Made by a program: the position numbers and the translations under genes
Notes under the pieces: model-generated
The model's input: the letters and a program-made list of their open reading frames with translations, nothing else
Told to the model about the DNA's origin: nothing
The model's database searches: none
NCBI RefSeq assembly: GCF_932526225.1
Contig: NC_064036.1
Span: 2,046,001-2,110,000, forward strand
Direction of reading: 5' to 3'
Length of the DNA stretch: 64,000 nt
Source of the DNA: Nematostella vectensis
Taxonomy: Eukaryota > Cnidaria > Anthozoa > Actiniaria > Edwardsiidae
Shown: positions 13,301 to 26,300 of the stretch, piece by piece
Numbering within the stretch: position 1 is the first letter of the stretch
How the letters are laid out: each line of letters opens with the position of its first letter

Positions 13301-16300
13301 CGGTACTCACTGTTATCGTGTGCGTAGACCTCTACTCGCATGGTGATTAGACACGCGGTACTCACTGTTATCGTGTGCATACACCTCTACTCGCATGCTG
13401 ATTAGACACGCGGTACTTACTGTTGTCGTGTGCATACACCTCTACTCGCCTGTAGATTAGACACGCGGTACTTACTGTTGTCGTGTGCATACACCTCTAC
13501 TCGCATGGTGATTAGACACGCGGTACTCACTGTTTTCGTGTGGATACACCTCTACTCGCATGCTGATTAGACACGCGGTACTCACTGTTATCGTGTGCAT
13601 ACACCTCTACTCGCATGGTGATTAGACACGCGGTACTCACTGTTATCGTGTGCATACACCTCTACTCGCATGTAGATTAGACACGCGGTACTCACTGTTT
13701 TCGTGTGGATACACCTCTACTCGCATGCTGATTAGACACGCGGTACTTACTGTTGTCGTGTGCATACACCTCTACTCGCCTGTAGATTAGACACGTGGTA
13801 CTCACTGTTGTCGTGTGCATACACCTCTACTCGCATGCTGATTAGACACGCGGTACTCACTGTTATCGTGTGCGTAGACCTCTACTCGCATGGTGATTAG
13901 ACACGCGGTACTCACTGTTGTCGTGTGCGTAGACCTCTACTCGCATGGTGATTAGACACGCGGTACTCACTGTTGTCGTGTGCGTAGACCTCTACTCGCA
14001 TGTAGATTAGACACGTGGTACTCACTGTTGTCGTGTGCGTAGACCTCTACTCGCATGGTGATTAGACACGCGGTACTCACTGTTATCGTGTGCGTAGACC
14101 TCTACTCGCATGGTGATTAGACACGCGGTACTCACTGTTGTCGTGTGCGTAGACCTCTACTCGCATGGTGATTAGACACGCGGTACTCACTGTTGTCGTG
14201 TGCATACACCTCTACTCGCATGGTGACTAAACACGCGGTACTCACTGTTGTGGTTACATAGGCCTCTACTCGCCTGTATATTAGACACGCGGTACTCACT
14301 GTTGTCGTGTGCATACACCTCTACTCTCATGTAGATTAGACACGCGGTACTCACTGTTGTCGTGTGCGTAGACCTCTACTCGCATGGTGATTAGACACGC
14401 GGTACTTACTGTTATCGTGTGCATACACCTCTACTCGCATGTAGATTAGACACGCGGTACTCACTGTTGTCGTGTGCATACACCTCTACTCGCATGTAGA
14501 TTAGACACGCGGTACTCACTGTTGTCGTGTGCGTAGACCTCTACTCGCATGGTGATTAGACACGCGGTACTTACTGTTATCGTGTGCATACACCTCTACT
14601 CGCATGTAGATTAGACACGCGGTACTCACTGTTGTCGTGTGCGTAGACCTCTACTCGCATGGTGATTAGACACGCGGTACTTACTGTTATCGTGTGCATA
14701 CACCTCTACTCGCATGGTGATTAGACACGCGGTACTCACTGTTGTCGTGTGCGTAGACCTCTACTCGCATGGTGATTAGACACGCAGTACTTACTGTTGT
14801 CGTGTGCATACACCTCTACTCGCATGCAGATCATCCTAGACCAAGTAAAAGCAGAGAAGCGCACAAAGCGCGCAGACTCCGCACTCGATAACCAATTCAC
14901 GCTGGTCACATCATCCCAGGCACCAAGCAAATGCTGAGAAAAAAAAAAAGAATATTAAACTAAAACTGTTTGCTCTCACTAGAATGCAGGAAAAGAAGAG
15001 CTTGAGGGCTATCGCAGAAAAGCATGACTGCTTCACGAGGGAGAGATACCTTACAGTCCCGCGTCGCGTTTCTGCGTTTTGGTTCGTTTCGCGGTAATTG
15101 TAAAACTTGGTCAAATGCATTACTCTTTATCCCAAAAACGCTTTTATCTATTGTTTAATGCTTCAAATAGCAACAATGATATTCACCACAGCTAGCTCAA
15201 TACAGAAATATGGGTCAAACCTTGCTTACCGACTGCATTGGGAGGCCCCTCTGATTTTGATTAGTTAGGTCTAAGGGTTTTAAGTATCAAATTTGGTGCT
15301 CTTGCCATCTCTGTAAATGACAAGGTTATTTTTGGCTCTAAGACACCTGACTAATAAGAGATAATTTAGAGGCGTACCTCAGTATAAGTCCACTTGTCTT
15401 GTGTCACGCCCATCTTCAAGCGATAGGTCTCTACGGCCCGTGTTCGCGGTGAAGCCGCAGACTGAGTCGCTATCCCGATCACCGCACGAACTTTCAACAG
15501 GTCCGCTTGGAACCACTGCGACCTCTCCTGTTCCTTAGCACACCATGCGCTGGGTCCATACAGGCGACCAGCACTGGCTCTGGTCTGGTTATTGAGGTTG
15601 CTGAAGGCTGTAAGCTGGTTGTCAGAAATTGAAGGTAAAGCTTTGTGGGTTACTTCGATTCCCACGGCTTCGCGGCCAGCTGTTAGAGAAAATATATTTA
15701 GTTTATTGACGGCCCTGGATCCGCGTGACAATGGTTTGATTTTATTTCATAACTGAGACATCGTATAATTTTGTGGTATTATATGTTCATTGTGTGTCCA
15801 AATTAACAGGACAAATTTTTCGAGCAATTTTGAGTAGCATTCAAAATCTTGATACTAAGTAAGAATTCTATGCATATTTCTGTATTGTTTTTGTTGACTT
15901 TGAAATTCATTTTGTCCGCTTCTCCATGAACCGTATTATTTCCAGTTTTTGAGCGTGATATATGGCATTTGCGATGTCCCTCTTCCGATGGCGATGAAAG
16001 TGTAAGAACATGAACCATCTGCATATGTTTCTGCGCACGAAACATGTCATATACACGTGCGCGACTGATCACGAGAGAGCAAAAGGGTAAAGGCGGCGAC
16101 ACGAAAAGATGTCATAAGCACGTGCGCTACTGAGCAAAGAGAGCAATAGGCTAATATGCGGCAATATACAGTATTAAACCTAGGTCACACTACTATAGCA
16201 AGAGGCTAATTCCCAAGAGACACAAGCGTGAAAAAGACTCCGATATTATTCAGTCTACATCTCAGCGAGCTGTGCGTGGCGTAACCGACTAAGACAGGCC

Positions 16301-19300
16301 TGGGATCCTGGTTATTGCCTCCCCATTAATGCGCGGGTACCTCAGGTTCCTTTGTGTTGTACAGTTCGCTAGATAGCGGTGCTGAGGCCGAAATCTTCAG
16401 CCTAGCCGTAAAGCTTTAGCTGCCATACGGCGTTTCAGCGTATGTCTGGAAGTATGGTCTATTTTTTCTCTCGTTACATCTGATCTGAGGAGGTTCGATC
16501 CTCGGGCAATCGGCTCTACCTCTTTATTTTTTCTATTACTCTCAGTACTTTTTATGGCTTTATTACTTTTTTCCTGTCATTTCTTTTATCGGCTATATTG
16601 CATGCGCTAGAGAAGATTAACCGACGGGTCTGTGCAGGATAAGAATTTCTTTAATAGGGTTAGACAGCTTTCTTGACGGGCGGAGTATGGTACTCGCGCT
16701 TCTTGCCCCCCCCCCCCCCCCCCCTACGCGGCAGGTTTTATTACCCTTATAAAGTCATCCGTGTTTTTAAGACAATCAAAACAATCCTTAGTTTTACTTA
16801 TTATAAATTCGCGTCGATAAGGGTGATAATCTATTATTTACATGCGGCAATATGTAGGGATAAACTGACACACATGCGGCAATATATAGGGATGAACTGA
16901 CATATATGCGGCAATATGTAGGGATAAACTGACACACATGCGGCAATATGTAGGGATAAACTGACACACATGCGGCAATATATAGGGATAAACTGACACA
17001 CATGCGGCAATATGTAGGGATAAACTGACACACATGCGGCAATATGTAGGGATAAACTGACATATATGCGGCAATATGTAGGGATAAACTGACATACATG
17101 CGGCAATATGTAGGGATAAACTGACACACATGCGGCAATATATAGGGATAAACTGACATACATGCGGCAATATGTAGGGATAAACTGACCTGCCGCCACG
17201 CCGTACAGCTCCACTTTCATAGTCTTGTGCACATAGTGATCCTTGGGAAAAATTCGAATAAACTTGGCGATAATCGGCACAGGTAGCCCGTTGTAACTAG
17301 TTCGATGCTTATCTTGGTTTGCTGGGAAAAGGTGTGCCTAACAAAAAACGAAGCAATTGTTAGTTAGGTTTGCTAATTTAAAAGATAATTAAGTACATGG
17401 CTAGGGATAATTCAGAAACCCCGTAGTCCTTTTTTGCAGGTGGAAAGTAGAATTATAAAGGTTTATCCGTCTGTTTCGCTTCCCTGAACCCCCATCGATG
17501 ACACCCCCTTATCCTTTTCCCTTTTGACCGTCTTGTTTCTTCTACGCGACCCACTTGTACCCATTCTCCCTACCCCTACCCCTGACCCGACTACCTCTCC
17601 CTTACCTGTATATCGTCTTGTGTCTTGTACGCGACCCACTTGTATCTATTCCCCCTACCCCTACCCCTACCCCTACCCCTACCCCTGACCCGACTACCTC
17701 TCCCTTACCTGTCTATCGTCTTGTTTCTTCTACGCGACCCACTTGTACCCATTCCCCCTACCCCTACCCCTACCCCTGACCCGACTACCTCTCCCTTACC
17801 TGTCTATCGTCTTGTGTCTTGTACGCGACCCACTTGTACCCATTCCCCCTACCCCTACCCCTACCCCTGACTCGACTACCTCTCACTTACCTGTCTATCG
17901 TCTTGTTTCTTCTAAGCGACCCACTTGTACCCATTCCCCCTACCCCAATCCCTGACCCGACTACCTCTCCCTTACCTGTCTATCGTCTTGTGTCTTGTAC
18001 GCGACCCACTTGTACCCATTCCCCTTACCCATACCCCTACCCCTACCCCTGACCCGACTACCTCTCCCTTACCTGTCTATCGTCTTGTGTCTTGTACGCG
18101 ACCCACTTGTATCCATTCATAGACGTCTCGAGTAAGTAGCGCTTTACAAACTCGTTATAGTCAGGGCCACCGCCTTGTGTTGCCACCCCGCATAACACAA
18201 CAGGGTTCCCAAGGTCGATTTGCAAGTAATCATCTTGGTCCACTCTCTTAGTTGCCCAAGCTGTTTTGCTGTTCAGTCGGCCGTTCTTCGGTAAAAAGCG
18301 GCTGTCGTAGAAACTAGAGGCTGTTATCCTGTGGTCGGGTAATAAACCCATATCTTCGACGCCAACTGGAGACATGCCACATGCTATAAGTAACAAAACG
18401 AATAAACAAATCCATGTCTCTACATGTTACAAGAAGCAAGCCTCCCTCTAACAAGAGAGATTCCGACAATCTACAAGGATACTAGAGATAACAATGCCTT
18501 GGTTTTAGACGCTTAAAGGTACAACAAGCATCCGCTCTGTCCCAAATCTGTAGATTATAACCCTCACTTCCCCGGAATCACACGAACAAAGATCTTATTT
18601 CAACATCTGCTAATAGCAAATGTGATGGTTTGGCATTTAACATTAAAGAATGTCGACCAGCTTCTTCTTTGTTATTGTTGACATTTTGAAAATCCAGCTT
18701 ATTTGCAAGGTAACTTCAAAAACTGTCATCAGTTTAAGTCTGGAACTTGGGTGACAATATCTGATTGTAATCAGTATCCCTGTCACTCGGTTGAATCATA
18801 TGAAAATGTGGCTTTTTGTACAACGGCGGGATTGAGCGGGAGCCTGAAATTGCGGCGTGATTGACCTTCTTTAAGTATAAACAAAAGCCACAATAACAGC
18901 TATATTTATTTCTAATTATTATATTATTTCTAAATCACCTGCCATTGTCGCCCCATACAGCTCCGCGCGCATGCATCTTGCCCCGTGGAAGGTCTTGGGG
19001 AAGATCTGCACGTACCGGGCTACGGTTACTGTAACCAGCGTGTTCGTCACGACCGTATTGCGATCAAAGCTTCCAAACAACTCCTGTGGAAACGAAGTAT
19101 TATACAAAGCGGGCTACCGTTACTGAAACCAGCGTGTTCGTCACGACCCATATCGCGTTCAAAGCTTATGTGAAAACGGAGCATCTTACCGTAAAGAGGT
19201 AAGATTTAGAAATAGTAAATGTAAACAGCGTGAATAGAAATATATCAGTCACGCTATAGCGATATAGACAGCGATTTTTACAGTATCTAACAAGCTTACA

Positions 19301-22300
19301 TCAATTTCCTCAATAGGACCACAAGGCTTCCCGTGGCCCTTCTCGCCACTGTCAGCTCAGCGTACATGTACCTATTTGTTGTAACGTTGCCGAGATAAAC
19401 TTTAAACTTGAATTCTTTACGCTCGCGAGCACAAGAGAAAACACCCAGCATCAACCGTCCCTTTGCCGGAGCCCCTCGACCAAAGATATGAGCCGTGGTG
19501 GAGTATGACGCATGCGCACAAGGCAAGAGTATCTCGTGGTAACCCTTCATCGCAAGCGAACCCCATAGTCACCCAACTAGCGCATGCGCACAAGGCAAAG
19601 TGTATCATACCCCGCCGCTATCACAAAGATACGGTAACGTTGTCTGGAACTGAGATTGGCCTGGGTACTATAGCTTGACGCAAACGTACCACTATTTAAA
19701 GATAATTTGAGAAGGAGGTAAAAGAATGAATGCTAATAACCCCATTAGCGAATCCCCTTAAGGATAGCATCTTACAGTCATTCATCATCAACGCGCATGC
19801 TCACTAAGCATAGCATACCTTTCCGTTGCTCTTCAGGTTGTCCGTGTTCTCCGTACCGCGCCAGTTAATCGCCTCGCGATACCACGACCACGTGGTCTTA
19901 TCAATTGACGTCCGTAAGAGAAAAGACTGGACCCACAGATCCGCCACAGGGTTCCCCTGGATGGCGATGGCGCAGAGCAAGTGCGGCTGACCGAGATCAA
20001 TCTAAAGGGGGACACAAATTTGAGGACGAGGTAGGGAGTCGTGTGGAGTGGAATGAAATGTACTACATATGAGGACGACAAGCATCAGGGTTAAAGAGGA
20101 AGACGAAGGGCAGGAAGGGATAGGCAAGGAGTGGTGTGGAGAGGAATGTGCTACATATGAGGACGAGCATCAGACAAAATAAAAGACTGAAAAGACTCTG
20201 GGCTTCCAAAGTTGGCTAGTAGCTAGAAGAATGATAATTGAGGGATGCTTTGATCAAAGCTTGTGCTGGCTAGGGAGGATTCTACTTAGTTCCGTTGTGG
20301 TGTTGATGGCGGTTGAATCATACAGATACAGGGTGATGATGATGATAGTGATGGCGGGGGTGATGACGATGATAGTGGTGGCGGGGTGGTGATGGCGGGG
20401 GTGATGATGATAGTGATGGCGGGTATGATGATGATGATAGTGATGGCGGGGGTGATGATGATGATAGTGATGGCGGGGGTGATGATGATGATAGTGGTGG
20501 CGGATGTGATGATGATAGTGATGGCGGGGGGTGATGAGGATGATAGTGATGGCGGGGGTGATGATGGTTCTGTGATATTATTATTCAGGCGCGTACCCGG
20601 GAATTGCTGAGGGAAGGGGGGGAGGGATGCGCAGACATAGTATCATTTGGAAAATAATAATTTGTGACACTCTTTCAACAAGAAATGACCTACTTTTGGG
20701 GTTCGCGCGCACCCTGTGCACCCCTTGTGTACGCGCCTGTTTATTATGAAAATAGCGATTGTGGATGTAGTTGTGATATGAGTAATGATGATGCTGATAA
20801 CGGTGGTAATGATGATGATGGTGACGATGATAATGACGGCAGTGATGAGGGCGAGTAGTATGAGGAAAAGGAAAGATTGATGTATGTCGCACCAACCTGT
20901 AGAAATACATCGTCCTCGCCATCTACCGCACACCATGCACCTCGCTTGGAATTCAGCCTGCCGTGATGAGCGTGATGCTTCTTGCCAGCAGAAGGTGCCC
21001 ACACCATCTCGTTGGGGATGACGGACTTATAAGCGACTCCAATAGGGTCACGGCTACAACTCAGATCTACAGAAAACGTAGCTCTACTATATTTCTTATT
21101 GAGCGATTCTAGAGTTCTCGTGTTTGTGTGTGTGTTTTTATATAAAGTATGTTCTCCAAACAAATATTTAAAAAATTATCCTGACTGTCCGTACTGTTAA
21201 ATATGTATTTCTTTGTTAAGATTAAAGAGGTCCGTCTCGTATAAGCCTTGTGGTTTCCAACGGGCCTCCTTGTCACACCCTGTAGAATCATTACTATTAT
21301 GCCTTATGTTAAAAATTGTACCTTTAGTGACAAAAAATAAACTGAAACTGAAACTAAACTGAAACTACTTAGATCTACCCAAAAACTGCTCTGATTTGTT
21401 TCTCATTGCGTAATTTTAGTGCAAAGGGTCTCGACCACAGAAGATCTAAAAAGAACATCTCTACTTCTTATCAACTGCAAAAGACATTCAACTACAATGA
21501 AAAACAGCCCTACTTTACTTTTTCTTGAGTGGTGCGCATACCACTGCGTACCCGTGAACGATTTGTTTCTTCTCGTCCCTATGCTTGTCTAAGTACACAT
21601 ACTCACTGGAGCAGCCGTATAGCCCAACTCTAAGTGCAATGCCCGTGTTCCACGTCAAGGGGTAAATACGGATGTGGCGCGCTGTGAATTTCACCTCGTG
21701 GATGTTGACACTTGTCCTGTCGTTATTGCCGTCAAATGTGCCGCTCTGGGACAAGGCAGAGATAAGAGTAAGTATTTAACGTGACTGATCTGTTATTTTT
21801 CTAGAACACGTCGCTGTCCTTCCTGCGTTGTTTTTATTTCTACTCAAGAAAAATAATTACAGAAGAATTGTTAAAGAAGAATGACCAGGGACTCGCTCTG
21901 TTAGAGAAAAGAGTTCATTCCAATTAACTCGAGTTACAAGAGTGATATAAATGGAATAGGGTAAACAGGCTTCAATAGCAGGGGCCTGAATTCTAATCAA
22001 AATCCTTAATTAATTAAAAATAAATTGAAATCTTGTTTCTTGGGCGCTGTTTTATCCCATTATCCCGTAAATCAAGAGCGATTTCTGGTCCTGTGATTCC
22101 AAGACCGTCAGACGTATGTGCTTGTTAATGTGTGATTCTCGCATACTTACGTCGTCGGAAGAGTTAACTCTGCCCCAGTCCTTCCAATCAGCGCTGAACT
22201 TGATATCGAACGTCTTTACCCACAAGTCATTGCGAGGGTCCCCTTGAGTAAGCACGCGGCGAACTTCCATCGTGCGGCCAAGATCAATATGCAAGTACTC

Positions 22301-22849
22301 TCCTGACTGAGACGTGGGTTTGGCGCGCCATGCCTCTTGGCCGTGAAGAGTGGCATGCTCGGGCTTGCTGGCTTCGTCAGCGAATGAGCTGGCTTGGAAT
22401 TGGCTTTGTTGTAATTCCAGCCGATTTACACACGTCTCTACAATAATCGATTACACATCTTTGGGTCCGTGCCTTTTTGTTGTTTGTTCATTTATAGGCT
22501 CGTGTCTTATTGTTATATGTAAATCTAAGAGCCCGTGTCTTATTATTTCGTGTACATCTATGGGCCCGTGTCTTATTGTTATATATAAGTGTATTCTTTT
22601 ACTCGCTCTTTTTGCAAACATATTTCACCTAACCGCGATATATATGGTAAGGTCCGATAGGTTGACTATTTGCTGATACTTAGCGTATATTTCAAAACAG
22701 GAATTCGCATTTTGTACCGCACGGATATTGTGTAGAGAAAATTCATCCTCAAAACCGACCTTACCTGAGCCTGAGTCATCATTTGGGTTTGTTTGTGCGC
22801 TTACGCAGATAAGTAAAACAGCTGAACACCATACCACGTGCCACCTCAT
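10353..22849 (-). CDS. Gene B: four-discoidin, Ig-like, GPI-anchored-type surface protein (12 exons, 813 aa)
   Basis: Exons on the minus strand: 22849-22765, 22437-22151, 21745-21607, 21066-20897, 20001-19819, 19083-18939, 18383-18073, 17337-17190, 15679-15378, 14933-14795, 11308-10958, 10534-10353; total 2442 nt in frame. Signal peptide 1-20 (MRWHVVWCSAVLLICVSAQ), four F5/8 type C domains (about 29-171, 171-337, 337-490, 490-637), an Ig-like domain (637-754) whose exon is 351 nt, the same as in gene A, and a Thr/Pro-rich tail ending in WALLVLLLTLLIVVL. Domain 2 has an extra phase-0 intron splitting DVFLQ|IDLG, a junction that is continuous in the other three domains. Four introns carry large tandem arrays, three of them built on a donor splice site. 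Clearly a paralogue of A and C. Ligand unknown. Confidence 0.86.
11700..14794 (-). repeat. 55-bp minisatellite carrying exon 10 end plus donor site, about 56 copies
   Basis: Period 55 bp. On the gene strand each unit reads CATGCGAGTAGAGGTG, TATGCACACGACAACA, then GTGAGTACC or GTAAGTACC and about 15 more intron bases. The first part is the coding end of gene B exon 10 (residues MRVEVYAHDN) and the second is its 5' splice site. The true exon end is 14795; the copies extend 3 kb into intron 10. Variants are few and clustered, so the array is young or homogenised. Confidence 0.93.
16052..16815 (+). repeat. Interspersed repeat R, copy 2
   Basis: Uninterrupted relative of 8680-9862, inside intron 8 of gene B. 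Includes a run of about 17 C at 16707-16723 that replaces mixed sequence in copy 1, and the tRNA-like B box near 16493. Confidence 0.75.
16833..17189 (-). repeat. 32-bp minisatellite starting at the donor of gene B exon 8, 11 copies
   Basis: Unit of 32 bp containing, on the gene strand, GTCAGTTTATCCC, ACATATTGCCGCATG. The first copy begins exactly at the intron (GGCAG|GTCAGTTTATCCC at 17190/17189), so every unit repeats the intronic half of the donor. Point variants only. Confidence 0.9.
17546..18118 (-). repeat. 85-103-bp minisatellite carrying exon 7 end plus donor site, 7 copies
   Basis: Copies of GCGACCCACTTGTA begin at 17546, 17631, 17734, 17824, 17916, 18001 and 18098. On the gene strand each unit holds TACAAGTGGGTCGCGTAC, AAGACACAAGACGATAGACA, then G|GTAAGGGAGAGG and a variable (TAGGGG)n run. 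The 18098 copy is the real exon 7 end (residues YKWVAYKTQDDRQ); the other six lie in intron 7. The length differences come from the TAGGGG run. Confidence 0.92.
19012..19168 (-). repeat. Partial tandem duplication across the acceptor of gene B exon 6
   Basis: The exon start and its flank are repeated about 108 bp upstream in the transcript. Both copies hold AACCAGCGTGTTCGTCACGA and a GCGATCAAAGCTT-like stretch. The outer copy has diverged and lost the clean acceptor. Confidence 0.75.
20325..20575. repeat. GATGAT / GGCGGGGGTGATG simple-repeat array
   Basis: Short tandem units of about 24-33 bp built on GATGATGATAGTGATGGCGGG, inside the extra intron (20002-20896) that splits discoidin domain 2 of gene B. 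Confidence 0.85.
20586..20739. mobile_element. MITE with CAGGCGCGTAC terminal inverted repeats, copy 2
   Basis: About 154 bp with ends CAGGCGCGTACC and GTGTACGCGCCTG, which are inverted repeats, flanked by TTATT-rich DNA. Internal sequence is related to 9412-9552. Non-coding. Confidence 0.75.
21117..21370 (+). mobile_element. LINE 3' UTR fragment, copy 1
   Basis: Matches 39690-39947 (blocks CTGACTGTCCG, AGGTCCGTCTCGTATAAGCC, CCTCCTTGTCACAC, GTGACAAAA) and ends in an AAACTG repeat, a typical LINE 3' tail. It is the truncated end of the element whose reverse-transcriptase C-terminus is seen at 39370. Lies in intron 3 of gene B. Confidence 0.7.
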
Positions 22850-22892
22850 GCTGAAAGCATGGAGGACTTCAAGTGCGCAGGCGCGTGCAGTG

Positions 22893-22900
22893 TGACGTCA
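22893..22900. promoter_or_regulatory. CRE-like site upstream of gene B
   Basis: Perfect TGACGTCA, 44 bp upstream of the gene B start codon, next to GCGCGTGCAG and followed by an ATCAATTAG homeobox-like core. Compare genes A and H. Confidence 0.5.
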
Positions 22901-23381
22901 TCAGGCGGAATATATCAATTAGAATATATCCATTACTAAAGTGCGCGCTTGCAAAAAAATTACGTTAGGTAGATTGCACAGGGAATTGCGAAAGTATTAT
23001 TTTTATTTATCAAAAACATAATGAACGCACATTTTATTGTGACTGAAAAAAATAATGCTCCATGGAAGTTAACTATTTGCACATGCGTGATATGCGTTGG
23101 TCTGTGCACTAAAGGCGTGCTTTATTGTGAAAGAAAGCAAAAATAACAACAACAATAATAATAATAATAAATAAAAATAACAAATCAAAGAGAGGGATAA
23201 GGACAGGATGTTTTCAAATGCCTTAACAATGGGGCTTGCTTGAAATAAGCCGCAATCAACAATGGAACTTGCTTGAAATAAGCCGCTAGAAATACTACTG
23301 CATACTCTAGTTTGAACCAGATCATGGTGAAAGTAATATTTACTTATTGAAATATAAATACGAGGTGTGCCTGATTTATCG

Positions 23382-26300
23382 TCAGAGCACAAGACAGAGA
23401 ACAACAAAAAATGTAACAAATGGACAGATGAGTTGGCTGATATTCCGCCCGACGCTGGATTCCGTGTCCTTGTAAATGTCGGGTATTTGGTAAGGCGTCG
23501 ACGAATGCGGGAACTGGGTTGGGGTGGGAATTCCAGACTCCGGTATATCTGCACGGCATAGAAAAACGCGCAAAGTTAATTGACAACGACCAAGGTGGTG
23601 ACGACGGTGGACATATGATGCTGATGATGGATGTGGTGATGGTGGACATATGATGCTGATGATGGATGTGGTGATAGTGGTCATATGATGCTGATGATGG
23701 ATGTGGTGATGGTGGTCATATGCTGCTGATGATTGATGTGGTGATGGTGGACATATGATACTGATGATGGATGTGGTGACGGTGGACATATGCTGCTGAT
23801 GATTGATGTGGTGATGGTGGTCATATGATGCTGATGATGGATGTGGTGATGGTGGTCATATGATACTGATGACGGATGTGGTGATGGTGGACATATGATG
23901 CTGATGATAGATGTGGTGATGGTGGTCATATGCTGCTGATGATGGATGTGGTGATGGTGGACATATGATGCTGATGATGGATGTGGTGATGGTGGTCATA
24001 TAATACTGATGATGGATGTGTTGATGGTGGTCATATGATGCTGATGATGGATGTGGTGATGGTGGTCATATGATGTTGATGATAGATGTGGTGATGGTGG
24101 TCATATGATGCTGATGATGGATGTGGTGATGGTGGTCATATGATACTGATGATAGATGTGGTGATGGTGGACATATGATGCTGATGATGGATGTGTTGAT
24201 AATCGTACTGATGATGGATGTGTTGATAATCGTACTGATGATGGATGTGGTGATGGTGGTCATATGATGCTGATGACGGATGTGGTGATGGTGGTCATAT
24301 GATGCTGATGATAGATGTGGTGGTGGTGGTCATATGATGCTGATGATGGATGTGGTGATGGTGGTCATATGATACTGATGATAGATGTGGTGATGGTGGA
24401 CATATGATGCTTATGATTGATGTGGTGATGGTGGAAATATAATACTGATGATGGATGTGGTGATGGTGGTCCTATGATGCTGATGATGGATGTGTTGATA
24501 ATCGTACTGATGATGGATGTGGTGATGGTGGTCATATGCTGCTGATGATTGATGTGGTGATGGTGGTCATATGATGCTGATGATGGATGTGGTGATGGTG
24601 GTCATATGATACTGATGACGGATGTGGTGATGGTGGTCATATGATGCTGATGATGGATGTGGTGATGGTGGTCATATGATGCTGATGATGGATGTGGTGA
24701 TGGTGGTCATATGCTGCTGATGATGGATGTGGTGATGGTGGTCATATGATGCTGATGATGGATGTGGTGATGGTGGTCATATGATGCTGATGATAGATGT
24801 GGTGATGGTGGTCATATGCTGCTGATGACGTTTGTGGTGACGGTGGACATATGATGCTGATGATAGATGTGGTGATGGTGGACATATGATGCTGATGATG
24901 GATGTGGTGATGGTGGACATATGATGCTGATGATGGATGTGGTGATGGTGGTCATATACTACTGATGATGGATGTGTTGATGGTGGTCATATGATGCTGA
25001 TGATGGATGTGGTGATGGTGGTCATATGATGTTGATGATAGATGTGGTGATGGTGGTCATATGATGCTGATGATGGATGTGGTGATGGTGGTCATATGAT
25101 ACTGATGATAGATGTGGTGATGGTGGACATATGATGCTGATGATGGATGTGTTGATAATCGTACTGATGATGGATGTGTTGATAATCGTACTGATGATGG
25201 ATGTGGTGATGGTGGTCATATGATGCTGATGACGGATGTGGTGATGGTGGTCATATGATGCTGATGATAGGGTTGGTGGTGGTGGTCATATGATGCTGAT
25301 GATGGATGTGGTGATGGTGGTCATATGATACTGATGATAGATGTGGTGATGGTGGACATATGATGCTTATGATTGATGTGGTGATGGTGGTCATATAATA
25401 CTGATGATGGATGTGTTGATGGTTGTCATATGATGCTGATGATGGATGTGGTGATGGTGGTCATATGATGTTGATGATAGATGTGGTGATGGTGGTCATA
25501 TGATGCTGATGATGGATGTGGTGATGGTGGTCATATGATACTGATGATAGATGTGGTGATGGTGGACATATGATGCTGATGATGGATGTGTTGATAATCG
25601 TACTGATGATGGATGTGGTGATGGTGGTCATATGATGCTGATGACGGATGTGGTGATGGTGGTCATATGATGCTGATGATAGGGTTGGTGGTGGTGGTCA
25701 TATGATGCTGATGATGGATGTGGTGATGGTGGTCATATGATACTGATGATAGATGTGGTGATGGTGGACATATGATGCTTATGATTGATGTGGTGATGGT
25801 GGTCATATAATACTGATGATGGATGTGGTGATGGTGGTCCTATGATGCTGATGATGGATGTGTTGATAATCGTACTGATGATGGATGTGGTGATGGTGGT
25901 CATATGCTGCTTATGATGGATGTGGTGATGGTGGTCATATGATGCTGATGATGGATGTGGTGATGGTGGTCATATGATGCTGATGACGGATGTGGTGATG
26001 GTGGTCCTATGATGCTGATGATGGATGTGTTGATAATCGTTCTGATGATGGATGTGGTGATGGTGGTCATATGCTGCTTATGATTGATGTGGTGATGGTG
26101 ATCATATGCTGCTGATGATTGATGTGGTGATGGTGGTCATATGATGCTGATGATGGATGTGGTTAAATGGTGGTCATATGCTGCTGATGATTGATGAGGT
26201 GATGGTGGTCATATGATGCTGATGATTGATGTGGTGATGGTGGTCATATGCTGCTGATGATGGATGTGGTGATGGTGGTCATATGCTGCTGATGATGGAT

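Noticed and set aside
16794-17280. ORFs with repeated CQFIPTYCRM-like peptides on the minus strand
   Set aside because: Read-through of the 32-bp intronic minisatellite beyond the real exon 8 donor of gene B.
17640-18060. Possible telomere or interstitial telomeric repeat (CCCCTA)n
   Set aside because: Runs are short (2-5 copies), sit inside a larger 85-103-bp unit and do not match the common metazoan TTAGGG repeat.
17555-18122. Plus-strand Pro/Thr-rich ORFs
   Set aside because: Antisense reading of the TAGGGG-containing array; the coding signal is on the minus strand (exon 7 of gene B).
19296-19550. 84-aa minus-strand ORF inside intron 5 of gene B
   Set aside because: No recognisable domain, no splice frame match to neighbouring exons, and short direct repeats (CATGCGCACAAGGCAA) around it.
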